60,757 nucleotides of DNA from Clostridium sardiniense (GTDB lineage Bacteria > Bacillota > Clostridia > Clostridiales > Clostridiaceae). Location: positions 1 to 60,757 of the forward strand of contig NZ_JAFBDA010000023.1 of assembly GCF_016907995.1 (NCBI RefSeq), given 5' to 3'. Within the stretch, counting starts at the first letter, position 1; each line of letters opens with the position of its first letter. Below, in pieces: positions 1 to 7,763 of the stretch. A model generated the notes under the pieces. That model did not search any database. It worked only from the letters and a program-made list of their open reading frames with translations, and was not told the origin of the DNA. Made by a program: the position numbers and the translations under genes.

Positions 1-32
1 TCTCTTGAATTCATTTCTCTTTTAGTTAACAT
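1..32 (-). CDS. 5' end of an unidentified minus-strand gene (partial)
   Basis: An ATG on the minus strand at 32-30 is preceded by a GGGTG-like ribosome binding site at a 6-base spacing and opens a frame (MLTKREMNSR) running off the left edge. Ten residues are too few to assign a family. If real, this gene is divergent from crr, so the two hairpins at 69-135 lie between divergent genes. The alternative is that the left neighbour is a plus-strand gene ending before the window. Confidence 0.35.
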   Translation of the reverse strand, partial: MLTKREMNSR

Positions 33-68
33 TTATATCACCCAAACTTATTTTACTTGAAAAACAAA

Positions 69-93
69 AGAGTGTCGACTTTGTCGACACTCT
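69..93 (-). terminator. terminator-like hairpin, minus orientation
   Basis: An 11-bp perfect stem (AGAGTGTCGAC) with a 3-base loop is followed on the minus strand by a T-rich stretch (TTTTGTTTTT). It lies about 37 bases upstream of the possible minus-strand start at 32, so it could be a leader terminator rather than a gene-end terminator. A nearly identical hairpin lies at 30808-30832. Confidence 0.5.
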
Positions 94-95
94 GA

Positions 96-135
96 GGCAT
101 AAGTTTATTTATTAAACTTATGCCTTTTTTTATTT
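96..135 (+). terminator. intrinsic terminator-like hairpin, plus orientation
   Basis: A 12-bp perfect stem (GGCATAAGTTTA at 96-107, complement at 113-124) is followed directly by seven T and a T-rich tail. It either ends a plus-strand transcript entering from the left or is a leader attenuator upstream of crr. No antiterminator binding site could be identified with confidence. Confidence 0.7.
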
Positions 136-146
136 TAAAGAGCATG

Positions 147-155
147 TGGTATACT
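147..155 (+). promoter_or_regulatory. candidate extended -10 promoter of crr
   Basis: TGG followed by TATACT forms an extended -10 element (TGnTATAAT type) about 70 bases upstream of the crr start and downstream of the hairpin terminator. No good -35 box is visible. It would let crr be transcribed independently of the terminator. Confidence 0.35.
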
Positions 156-226
156 ATGTTTAAAATTTAAACAACCTAATAATTGATATTTAAAAACATT
201 TGTAAAATAGAAAGGACTTGAAAGTT

Positions 227-718
227 ATGTTTGGATTATTTAAGAAAAATAAAAAAGAAGAATCATTAAATTTTGTAGCTCCAGTTAGTGGAAAAGCTGT
301 AGATTTATCAGAAGTTCCAGATCCAGTATTTGCTCAAAAGATGGCTGGAGATGGATTAGGAATTGACTCAACAGGAGATATAATCGTAGCACCTTGTGAT
401 GGAGAATTAACTTTAGTATTTAAAACTAAACATGCATTTGCTATGACTTTAGATAACGGAATCGAAGTACTTGTTCACATAGGAATAGAAACTGTATCTC
501 TAAATGGAGAAGGTTTTGAACAATTAGCAGAACAAGGAACAAGAGTTAAAGCTGGAACTCCTATCATTAAAATAGATAGAGAATTCATTAAAAATAAAGG
601 ACTATCATTAGTTACTCCAGTTCTTATAACTAACCCAGATACAGTTAAATCACTAGATGTTAAAACTGGCATGGATGTAGTAGCTGGTGAAACTGTAGTT
701 TTAGAATATACTATTTAA
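227..718 (+). CDS. crr: PTS glucose-type IIA component
   Basis: Cytosolic phosphocarrier of the phosphoenolpyruvate sugar phosphotransferase system; it takes phosphate from HPr and passes it to a IIB domain. The 163-residue protein is typical of stand-alone IIA-Glc. The two expected histidines are present (H69, and H84 in the VLVHIGIETV motif that carries the phosphorylated His). The ATG at 227 is preferred over a TTG at 218: AAAGGA at 211-216 is well spaced for the ATG but touches the TTG. It stands alone between a terminator-like hairpin upstream and a bidirectional terminator downstream. A GlcT-like antiterminator lies 3 kb away, but its target was not located. Confidence 0.92.
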   Translation: MFGLFKKNKKEESLNFVAPVSGKAVDLSEVPDPVFAQKMAGDGLGIDSTGDIIVAPCDGELTLVFKTKHAFAMTLDNGIEVLVHIGIETVSLNGEGFEQLAEQGTRVKAGTPIIKIDREFIKNKGLSLVTPVLITNPDTVKSLDVKTGMDVVAGETVVLEYTI

Positions 719-729
719 TAAATAATAAG

Positions 730-759
730 AAAACTCATTGCTATCATGCAATGAGTTTT
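730..759. terminator. bidirectional terminator
   Basis: A 12-bp stem (A-tract, CTCATTGC, loop, complement, T-tract) lies between the convergent genes crr and the B-repeat surface protein, with a U-run on both strands. Confidence 0.85.
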
Positions 760-772
760 TCTATTTTACCAT

Positions 773-2980
773 CTATTCATCTTTACAGTTCCTGTAACTC
801 CTATTTTTTTTATATGCTAAAACTGATATCCCAAGTATAATTAAAGCACTTCCACCTAGTACATCATTAAATCCTTGTTTGCTTGTAACAGGCAGTTTCT
901 TAACTTCTTTTGATAAATCTGGTTTTACATAAACACCTAAATTAATACTATTATCAGCTTCTCCTGATGATAGATTTATATCTCTGCTTTTATGTGATTG
1001 TGAACCATTATCTTTTAAATTAGTTACCCCTAAGTTTTTTGGTGTCTCAAATAAAACATAGTACTTACCAGGATCTAAATTGTCGAATTTATACTTACCA
1101 TCCTTATCAGTATCTGTTACTGATAGTAATTTACCATTTGAATCACAAAGGAATACATCTATTCCTTCAACACCCTTTTCATTATCATTCTGTTTTCCAT
1201 CTTTATTGTTGTCATTCCAAACTTTACTTCCAATACTGCCTGACTTTATAACCCCTGCATTAATTACATTATCCTTGTCTAGATTTTTAACATTTATATT
1301 TTCACTAAATCCACCAGTATTTACATTACTAAAATTTGAACTTATATCAGTACTTTGCTTTGTAAAACTACTATACCCTTTAGGCATTGATACACTAATT
1401 TTATATTCACCCTTCGGTAAATTTTTAAAATAAACTCTGCCATACTTATCGGTAATTTGATCTTCAACACTATTTCCATAGATATCTTTAACTTCATCAC
1501 CATTAGCGCTTAATAATTTTACCCTAGTATCTTCTATGAGTTTATCATCTTTATCTCTTTTACCATTATAATTTTTATCTTCAAAAACTCTAGCATTCAC
1601 TTCTCCAAAAAAAGTCATACCTGCATTCAGATAAAGATAACGTTGGCCTTTATTTATATTAAAAACATCTGATACTCCATCTCCATTTACTACACTACCT
1701 TTAGCATATACTCCTATCTTTTTAGGTGAAAAATAATTATATCCTTTTGCTTTTTGTACCTTAATATAGTATTTTCCGGGTAATAAATTATTAAATTCAT
1801 ATATACCTAAGTTATTTGTTCTAGTCTCTTTTACAAATGTTCCATTCTCTAAATATAGCTTTACGATAACATCATTTATTCCGGATTCACCTTCATCTTG
1901 TCTACCATTAAAATTCTTATCTTCAAAAATATTACTCTTTATCTTAGCTTTATGAAAAGCTACATCAATATCCTTTTTTTTATCTCCAGATAATAAATTG
2001 TATATTTTTGTAAACCCGTTTTCATCTATTACATTAGATGAACTACTGTCACTATTCAATATTATAGTTGGCGCATATATATCCTTTAAATCAACAAATT
2101 TTAGACTATATTCACCTGGCTCAAGATTATTAAATGAATAATGTCCACTTTCATCTGTTCTTGTTTCAAGACTTAACTTACCATCCTTGTATAACTTAAC
2201 AAGGATTCCTGGGATTCCATGTTCACCTTCATCTTGCTTGCCATTCCAGTTAATATCATTCCAAACAAAATTACCTATAGTTATAGGCTTTGTCATTCCA
2301 GCATCAATACTAAAGTTTTCTTCTTTATCTGCTATTTCTATTTTTGATGTAAATCCCTCTTTATCGAAATCATTATCTAGGTTAGTATCACCTGTTCCTT
2401 GTCTTTTTGTAAATAGCTTAAACTCATCAGACTTATTAACCTTTACATAATAAGTTCCTGCATATAAATCATCAAACTCATATCTACCAAACGCATCTGT
2501 TTTAGTACTATTTATTATATTTTTATTTCTATCTAAAAGATATACATCTATTCCTTCTATTAATGTCTCATTATCTTCTTGTATTCCATCACCATTGATA
2601 TCATGCCATACCTTTCCTCCTATTGCTGAATGATGTACTGCATTTTCATTATCAGTTCCGGAATTTTCTAAAATACGTTGTGCCAATACACTTTTATAAT
2701 CTCCTATTGTCATTGAATTATCATCTGATGAATTCAATCTTTCTTTTTTATAGGCATCAGGTGCTATATGATATTTAATTTCTCTTAAATATGGATATGA
2801 ATAATATAGGTCTTCTGTACCTTGAACACCTTTAATATTATTGTTTTTTATGGCTACGCTATCACCATTATTCTCATTAGCATATACATTATTTGCTCCA
2901 ACTGCTTGCAAGAGCTGTAATATTACTACAGTGACTAAGACCAAACTTAGCCACCTTCCAATATTTTTATCACTTTTCAT
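773..2980 (-). CDS. Sortase-anchored surface protein with five SdrD B-like domains
   Basis: 735-residue secreted wall protein. It has an N-terminal signal peptide (basic start, hydrophobic 10-30). Five SdrD/Cna B-type Ig-like domains lie at about 119-229, 233-343, 346-454, 459-575 and 582-682. Each opens with a calcium-loop-like motif (for example VWNDINWNGKQDEGE) and closes with a Y-x-F-x-x-L-x-P-G-x-Y-type motif. The C-terminus has LPVTS (696-700), a hydrophobic segment (707-722) and a basic tail. The sorting motif departs from LPxTG. Residues 35-118 match nothing I recognise. It lies 45 bases downstream of a class D sortase gene on the same strand, its likely dedicated enzyme. Adhesin or scaffold role is inferred from architecture only. 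Confidence 0.85.
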   Translation of the reverse strand: MKSDKNIGRWLSLVLVTVVILQLLQAVGANNVYANENNGDSVAIKNNNIKGVQGTEDLYYSYPYLREIKYHIAPDAYKKERLNSSDDNSMTIGDYKSVLAQRILENSGTDNENAVHHSAIGGKVWHDINGDGIQEDNETLIEGIDVYLLDRNKNIINSTKTDAFGRYEFDDLYAGTYYVKVNKSDEFKLFTKRQGTGDTNLDNDFDKEGFTSKIEIADKEENFSIDAGMTKPITIGNFVWNDINWNGKQDEGEHGIPGILVKLYKDGKLSLETRTDESGHYSFNNLEPGEYSLKFVDLKDIYAPTIILNSDSSSSNVIDENGFTKIYNLLSGDKKKDIDVAFHKAKIKSNIFEDKNFNGRQDEGESGINDVIVKLYLENGTFVKETRTNNLGIYEFNNLLPGKYYIKVQKAKGYNYFSPKKIGVYAKGSVVNGDGVSDVFNINKGQRYLYLNAGMTFFGEVNARVFEDKNYNGKRDKDDKLIEDTRVKLLSANGDEVKDIYGNSVEDQITDKYGRVYFKNLPKGEYKISVSMPKGYSSFTKQSTDISSNFSNVNTGGFSENINVKNLDKDNVINAGVIKSGSIGSKVWNDNNKDGKQNDNEKGVEGIDVFLCDSNGKLLSVTDTDKDGKYKFDNLDPGKYYVLFETPKNLGVTNLKDNGSQSHKSRDINLSSGEADNSINLGVYVKPDLSKEVKKLPVTSKQGFNDVLGGSALIILGISVLAYKKNRSYRNCKDE

Positions 2981-3025
2981 ACTATTATCACCTTGTTTTT
3001 TCTCGTGTATTTTTTTATTAATTAT

Positions 3026-3691
3026 TTATTCAATCAAATCAAGCTTAACAATAAATCTATCAGGTGCAGGTCCTACATATCTAAAAGGATAACAAGTAAC
3101 TAAAGTCATACTTGGGCCTTCTTCCTGAGCGAGTATTGATTCATCTTCTGGATTTGTTATATATGTCTTCTTAACTTTAAATTTATATGTGTGATTTAAA
3201 CTTTGTACTTCAACTATATCTGAATCCTTTATATTTTCTAAGAATCCAAAAGTAGTTTCTCTATGACCTAATATAATTGCAGTGCCTTTATCCCCTGGAT
3301 ATATCCCGTTATCATAAAGAGTTGCACCACCTCTTAGATTTTCTTCTGTTGCTCCCATGAGTATTGGAATTTGCTCACCTGTCTTAGTAACAACAAGCTT
3401 TCCTATTATATCTTTTCCGTTCACTTTTACAATAGGATATTTTATTTTATTCCCTTTCTTTGTATCTTCTTTATTTGAATTATCCTTATCATTTTTAAGT
3501 GCCTCTGTTCTTTGCTTGTCCCACTCATTTATATTCTTTGATATATCTCTTTTATCTAACCCAATTTCTATAAAAGGATATGCTATAAGTAGTAACCCAC
3601 CTAAAATGAATATAACTCCAAATATAGTAAGAAGCTTACTTCTTTTTTTAGGGATTTTTTTACCCTCTTCCTCTTCCCTTTTTTTTCTCAT
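3026..3691 (-). CDS. srtD: Class D sortase
   Basis: Membrane transpeptidase, 221 residues, that cleaves a C-terminal sorting motif and attaches the protein to peptidoglycan. It has a basic N-terminus, one membrane anchor (about 20-40), a variable linker rich in Lys/Asp/Asn, then the sortase barrel. The catalytic residues are visible: H143 in LGHRETTFGF, C200 in TLVTCYPF and R212 in APDRFIV. The TLVTCYPF signature fits class D. The ribosome binding site AGGAG precedes the ATG at 3691. It is followed directly by the LPVTS-bearing surface protein, so the two form a sortase-substrate pair; class D enzymes are known to accept LPQTG-like motifs, and the partner motif here is unusual. Confidence 0.9.
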   Translation of the reverse strand: MRKKREEEEGKKIPKKRSKLLTIFGVIFILGGLLLIAYPFIEIGLDKRDISKNINEWDKQRTEALKNDKDNSNKEDTKKGNKIKYPIVKVNGKDIIGKLVVTKTGEQIPILMGATEENLRGGATLYDNGIYPGDKGTAIILGHRETTFGFLENIKDSDIVEVQSLNHTYKFKVKKTYITNPEDESILAQEEGPSMTLVTCYPFRYVGPAPDRFIVKLDLIE

Positions 3692-3839
3692 TTTCTAACA
3701 CTCTCCTAATAGCAACATTTTAATTATAACCTAAATATTTAATTATTTGTGTGTAATAATATTCTTGCAATTACATATTTAGTATTTTTACCCTTTATCA
3801 GTTATATTTATCATTTTTTCAAACTCTAAATTTTAATTA

Positions 3840-4697
3840 TTATTCTACTTTTATAGAATATCTAAATCTTTCTATATGCATTGCCAAATAAGCAATTTCA
3901 TCTTCAACTATTTCCGTATCTAGTTCTTCTTCTAAGAATTTACCTATTCCTATTGCTATATTATATGATTTTTTATATTTTTCTTTTATCACTGATATCA
4001 AATCATTTTTTATTGGACTTTTAGTCATTATTCTCTCTATTGCAAATCTTATATGTGTTAAGAATCTTGCGTAATCTAATGATTTTCTATTTATCTTTAT
4101 ACTTAAAGTCTCTTCAACATATTCGATTATAGAACTACTTAAGTAACTATACTTTATAGTGTTTGAGAGTTTCCCATTATTCCTAGATGAATGTATGTGA
4201 AGTGCTATAAATCCAATCTCTCCATCTGGTATATTTATATTAATTGATTTTCCTATCTTTCTCGCTGCTTCTGCTGCAAGTAAAAATTCCTTAGGATATA
4301 ATGTCTCTATCTCTACAATGAAAGGATTTTGAATCTCTTCATTATTTTGTAATCTTTTCGTAGCAAAAAATAGATGATCTATAAGCCCTATGTGAATATT
4401 TTCACTAAGGTCTTCCCCAAGACTCTCTGATATATCATAAATAATTTCCTCACATAAAGCAAAGAATTCATCATCTATCTTTGAAATTATTCTATTAAAA
4501 TTCTTTATATTGTCTTCATTTTCAATTTTAAAAATTTTATCTACTTCAGTATCTTTTAAAATTATATTTCCAAATTTTTTTCCAAACCCTATACCTTTTG
4601 AAAATAATATTTTTTCTTTCCCTTCAGACTTTACTAAAACTATACTATTGTTAAAAACTTTAGTTACCACCACATCATCCTTTAATAATTTGCCCAT
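3840..4697 (-). CDS. glcT: BglG-family transcriptional antiterminator, GlcT-like
   Basis: 285-residue RNA-binding regulator that stops premature termination in PTS operons. An N-terminal CAT RNA-binding domain (1-60) has the family motif GKGIGFGKK-like SKGIGFGKKFG. Two PTS regulation domains follow: PRD1 (about 65-172; H108, H167 and H169 in FIALHIHSS) and PRD2 (about 175-285; H215 and H274). All four conserved histidine positions are occupied. The segment after the RNA-binding domain (DKIFKI) and the stand-alone position resemble GlcT more than LicT/SacY, but this subfamily call is inference. The gene follows the GNAT gene by 21 bases. The nearest PTS gene is crr, 3 kb away on the other strand. 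Confidence 0.75.
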   Translation of the reverse strand: MGKLLKDDVVVTKVFNNSIVLVKSEGKEKILFSKGIGFGKKFGNIILKDTEVDKIFKIENEDNIKNFNRIISKIDDEFFALCEEIIYDISESLGEDLSENIHIGLIDHLFFATKRLQNNEEIQNPFIVEIETLYPKEFLLAAEAARKIGKSININIPDGEIGFIALHIHSSRNNGKLSNTIKYSYLSSSIIEYVEETLSIKINRKSLDYARFLTHIRFAIERIMTKSPIKNDLISVIKEKYKKSYNIAIGIGKFLEEELDTEIVEDEIAYLAMHIERFRYSIKVE

Positions 4698-4718
4698 CTT
4701 TTTCCCCTCACTTACATT

Positions 4719-5651
4719 TTAACCCTTTATTTTGTAATATGTTATATGATCTTTCCACACTCCATCTATAAAAAGATATTTTTCATTTATCCCCAATTCC
4801 TTAAACCCAGTACCAATTAGTACCCCTCTTGATCTCTCATTATCTAAAAGTGCTGATGCTTCTATTCTATGAAGATCTAATTCTTTAAAAGCATAATTTA
4901 CAACCAAATTTACAGCTTCTTTCATATAACCTTTTCCCTGATAATCCTCGTCTATAGAATAACCAAGTATTCCACTTTTAAATACTCCATATACTATATT
5001 AGATAATCTAAGCTTTCCTATTATTTTGTCATTATCTATAATTGCTAAATCTATTGAGGTTCCGTTTAAGAATTGCTTGTAACTTTCATTTAATGAATTT
5101 CTTTGTGCTTCTAATGTATAGAATTCTTTATCTCTTGTAGGCTCAAATTTTTCAAGATGTTTTTTATTTTTAGTATAGTATTCTAATAATGCTTCATCAT
5201 CATTTGGAGTTAAATTTCTTAATGTAACATTTTTACCCTCCAATTGAATCATCGATGCACAATTTTTATATATATAGTCTTCTCTATTAATTCCTAACAT
5301 AAGTTCATTCTTATAAATTCCATTAGAATATATATTATCCGATAATATACCCTCTAAAATGAATCCTAAATCAAGAAATGGCGAAAGACTAATTCCTTCA
5401 ATTACTTTTATGTTAACCTTAAAAATATTCTTATCCTTAAAAGTCGCCATTAATAATAACTCTAAAGTTTCTCTTAATAGGCTATAATCATATTCTCTAT
5501 AAAATTTTAAATCAATATTACATCTTTTATTACTCTGATCTAATTCTTCTATGGAAAATCTTCCTATGTTTATGCTGTTTTTATCCCTAATAAGATATTC
5601 ATTATTACTTCCCTTATTTAAAGCTATATTTATATTGTAATTTGGTGACAT
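4719..5651 (-). CDS. Double GNAT-fold N-acetyltransferase, RimJ/RimL-like C-domain
   Basis: 310 residues with two GNAT-like halves. The C-terminal half (about 135-310) is a RimJ/RimL-type acetyltransferase: GYSIDEDYQGKGYMKEAV carries the acetyl-CoA-binding Q-x-G-x-G/A pattern, followed by LHRIEASALLDNERSRGV and GFKELG. The N-terminal half (about 1-130) keeps the pattern LLLMATF and GFILEG but lacks an obvious acetyl-CoA loop, so it is probably a degenerate duplicate. The substrate is unknown. AGGAG precedes the ATG. The gene is 21 bases upstream of the glcT-like gene and likely cotranscribed with it. Confidence 0.75.
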   Translation of the reverse strand: MSPNYNINIALNKGSNNEYLIRDKNSINIGRFSIEELDQSNKRCNIDLKFYREYDYSLLRETLELLLMATFKDKNIFKVNIKVIEGISLSPFLDLGFILEGILSDNIYSNGIYKNELMLGINREDYIYKNCASMIQLEGKNVTLRNLTPNDDEALLEYYTKNKKHLEKFEPTRDKEFYTLEAQRNSLNESYKQFLNGTSIDLAIIDNDKIIGKLRLSNIVYGVFKSGILGYSIDEDYQGKGYMKEAVNLVVNYAFKELDLHRIEASALLDNERSRGVLIGTGFKELGINEKYLFIDGVWKDHITYYKIKG

Positions 5652-5835
5652 ATTAAATTCTCCTAAAATTAAAGTCTTATAAGAATATTATATATTATAC
5701 TTCTACGTTTACAAGGTTTAACTGATTATATTTATAAATAATATTATGTTTAGAATGTATTTAAATAATTTATACTTAATCACTAATTGAAAATTATATT
5801 TTAAAAATATAATTGCTCTTATTAGATTAATAAAT

Positions 5836-5869
5836 AAAGACCTCTTTAAATTTATTTAAAGAAGTCTTT
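5836..5869. terminator. AT-rich hairpin, possible terminator of tcdA
   Basis: An imperfect 15-bp stem (AAAGACcTCTTTAAA and its complement with one mismatch) lies 220 bases downstream of tcdA on the minus strand, with a T-rich but broken tail. It is a weak candidate. Confidence 0.4.
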
Positions 5870-5916
5870 AAATTAATACATCTAAACTTTATTGCAATTG
5901 AATCTTTAAAATAAAG

Positions 5917-6082
5917 TTATCCCCAATTTTATCAACATGTTGTTGATAACTTTTTTCTTAGCACAATATATTGTGCTTATAATCTTGTTGTATATTATAT
6001 TTTTTTGCCTAACTTAATCGACAAAAGTCATATTTTATCCAATTTTTGTAAAATAGTTTTTGTTTATTAAAAGTTATCCACA
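5917..6082. other. cluster of DnaA-box-like sites
   Basis: The 435-base gap between tcdA and the GNAT gene holds no gene but several 9-mers of DnaA-box type. An exact TTATCCACA is at 6074-6082, and TTATCCCCA at 5917-5925. TTATCAACA at 5929-5937 is followed after three bases by its inverse (5941-5949), giving a perfect 9-bp inverted repeat that runs into six T. A weaker TTATCCAAT lies at 6035-6043. A perfect 18-bp palindrome (AGCACAATATATTGTGCT, 5960-5977) sits between them in very AT-rich DNA. No dnaA or dnaN is near, so this is not a standard oriC arrangement. DnaA titration or control sites of this kind are known in Firmicutes; that role here is inference. Confidence 0.45.
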
Positions 6083-6086
6083 TAAA

Positions 6087-6851
6087 TTATTTATCATTCA
6101 TTCCTATTATATCTTTTATAACCTCTCCACCAATTATCATACCTGCAACTGGAGGAACAAAAGAAATGCTTCCTGGTATCTGCCTCTTTTCAGCACATTT
6201 TTTTGTACCACCTGTACAAACACAACCTGTTTTACATGTAACTACATCTTCAGTTCTTGGTTTAGTTGGTTGCTCTTCTGAGTAAACAACCTTAAGCTTT
6301 TTAACACCTCTTTTTTTAAGTTCACTTCTCATTACTTTTGCAAGAGGGCAAACTTTTGTTTTAAACACATCAGTTACCTTAAATTGAGTTGGATCAAATT
6401 TATTACCAGTTCCCATTGAACTAATTATTTTTATATCATTTTCATAACAATATTTTGCAAGAGCAATCTTTGCAGTTACTGTGTCAATTGCATCAACTAC
6501 ATAATCAACATCATCTGTTATAAAGTCAGTTATATTATCTGGAGTTACAAAAGCTTGGTGAGTAATTACATTACATTTATGATTAATACTTAAAACTCTT
6601 TCCTTCATAACATCTACTTTAACTTTGCTTATTGTATTATATGTTGCATGGATCTGTCTGTTTAAATTAGTAAGGCATACTGTATCATCATCAATTAAAA
6701 CTAGATTTCCAACTCCAGCTCTAGTTAATGCTTCAACTGTAAAGCTTCCAACTCCTCCAACTCCAAATACAACTACCTTAGCATTTTTTAATTTATCTAA
6801 ACCTTCTTTTCCTATAAGTAATTCCGTTCTTGACAGTGAATGTTGCGCCAT
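6087..6851 (-). CDS. tcdA: tRNA threonylcarbamoyladenosine dehydratase
   Basis: 254-residue E1-like (ThiF/MoeB fold) enzyme that uses ATP to cyclise t6A37 to ct6A in ANN-decoding tRNAs. The nucleotide-binding loop GVGGVGSF is at about 30-37, the acidic LIDDDTVCLTNLNRQ segment at 52-67, and the C-terminal part carries the family segment VVYSEEQPTKP and the CKTGCVCTGG stretch. Length and motif order match TcdA (CsdL/YgdL) rather than MoeB or ThiF. It is divergent from mtnN with a 184-base promoter region between. Confidence 0.9.
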   Translation of the reverse strand: MAQHSLSRTELLIGKEGLDKLKNAKVVVFGVGGVGSFTVEALTRAGVGNLVLIDDDTVCLTNLNRQIHATYNTISKVKVDVMKERVLSINHKCNVITHQAFVTPDNITDFITDDVDYVVDAIDTVTAKIALAKYCYENDIKIISSMGTGNKFDPTQFKVTDVFKTKVCPLAKVMRSELKKRGVKKLKVVYSEEQPTKPRTEDVVTCKTGCVCTGGTKKCAEKRQIPGSISFVPPVAGMIIGGEVIKDIIGMNDK

Positions 6852-6951
6852 ATATTTTATCTCCTTTGTTATCTCAAAATATTTATTTCTATTTTATTTT
6901 ATATTATTACCTTATACAAGGTTTTTTTCTCCGGTAAAATATTCACTTATG

Positions 6952-6980
6952 TTTACTATACTTTCTATTGAGTCTATAAT
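6952..6980 (+). promoter_or_regulatory. sigma-A promoter of mtnN
   Basis: TTTACT (6952-6957), a 17-base spacer and a perfect TATAAT (6975-6980) predict a start near 6987. Confidence 0.65.
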
Positions 6981-6988
6981 ATTGTATA

Positions 6989-7011
6989 AGTTATCTATTT
7001 TTGAGATAACT
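6989..7011 (+). promoter_or_regulatory. 5'-UTR hairpin upstream of mtnN
   Basis: An 8-bp inverted repeat (AGTTATCT / AGATAACT, 7-base loop) begins essentially at the predicted transcription start and ends 11 bases before the GGAGG ribosome binding site at 7023-7027. It may stabilise the mRNA 5' end or be an operator. It has no U-run. Confidence 0.4.
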
Positions 7012-7035
7012 AATTGTTTTACGGAGGATTAGATT

Positions 7036-7731
7036 ATGGTAATTGGAATAATAAGTGCAATGAGTGAAGAATTAGAAATTCTTCTAAAAGATATGGAAGT
7101 TACTGAAAAAAACGTTAAAGCAAACATGACTTTCCACAAAGGCAAACTTTGGAATAAGGATGTTGTAGCAGTTGTTTCAGGAATAGGTAAGGTTAATGCA
7201 GCAATATGTACTCAGATATTAATTTCAGAATATAATGTTGGAACAGTAATTAATGTTGGAGTTGCAGGTGGTATCGGAATGGATATATATCCTGGAGATG
7301 TTGTTATAGCTGAAAACTTAGTTCAATACGATATGGATACAACAGTATTCGGAGATAAACATGGTCAAATTCCAAGATTAGATACTTTTGATTTCAAATG
7401 TGATGAAAACTTAGTATCAGTTTGTAAGAAAGCTTGCGATGAAATTGAAGGATTCAATACTTTCTCAGGAAGAATAGTTTCAGGAGATCAATTCGTAGCT
7501 AGTGTAGATAAAATTAAATGGCTTGAAAAAGAATTCGATGCTAAAGCCGTTGAAATGGAAGGAGCAAGTATTGCTCATGTTTGTTATCTAAACCACATTC
7601 CATTTGTAGTTATAAGATCAATTTCAGATAACGCTAATAATGGAGCACACATGGATTATGAAAAGTTTACTCCAATCGGAGTTAGAAACTCAACAACAAT
7701 TCTTAAAGGAATGATTAATAAGTTAAAATAA
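7036..7731 (+). CDS. mtnN: 5'-methylthioadenosine/S-adenosylhomocysteine nucleosidase
   Basis: 231-residue cytosolic hydrolase that removes adenine from methylthioadenosine and S-adenosylhomocysteine, feeding methionine salvage and the activated methyl cycle. Family hallmarks are in place: catalytic E12 (SAMSEELE), the VGVAGGIG loop (74-81), E173/E175 in VEMEGAS and D198 in SISDNAN, matching the known E12/E174/D197 arrangement of the family. GGAGG lies 8 bases before the ATG. It is monocistronic, ended by a bidirectional terminator shared with DUF1015. Confidence 0.95.
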   Translation: MVIGIISAMSEELEILLKDMEVTEKNVKANMTFHKGKLWNKDVVAVVSGIGKVNAAICTQILISEYNVGTVINVGVAGGIGMDIYPGDVVIAENLVQYDMDTTVFGDKHGQIPRLDTFDFKCDENLVSVCKKACDEIEGFNTFSGRIVSGDQFVASVDKIKWLEKEFDAKAVEMEGASIAHVCYLNHIPFVVIRSISDNANNGAHMDYEKFTPIGVRNSTTILKGMINKLK

Positions 7732-7754
7732 AAAAAGTCCATTAGGACTTTTTT
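7731..7754. terminator. bidirectional terminator
   Basis: A 10-bp stem (AAAAAAGTCC / GGACTTTTTT) with a 4-base loop separates the convergent mtnN and DUF1015 genes. Confidence 0.9.
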
Positions 7755-7763
7755 TATTTTAAC

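Noticed and set aside
5929..5956. Plus-strand terminator from the TTATCAACA inverted repeat and T-run
   Set aside because: No plus-strand gene ends upstream of it; the DnaA-box reading explains it better, although a terminator is not excluded.
5917..6082. Chromosomal replication origin
   Set aside because: No dnaA, dnaN or rpmH nearby, and the strongest box abuts the tcdA stop; a titration or control site is more cautious.
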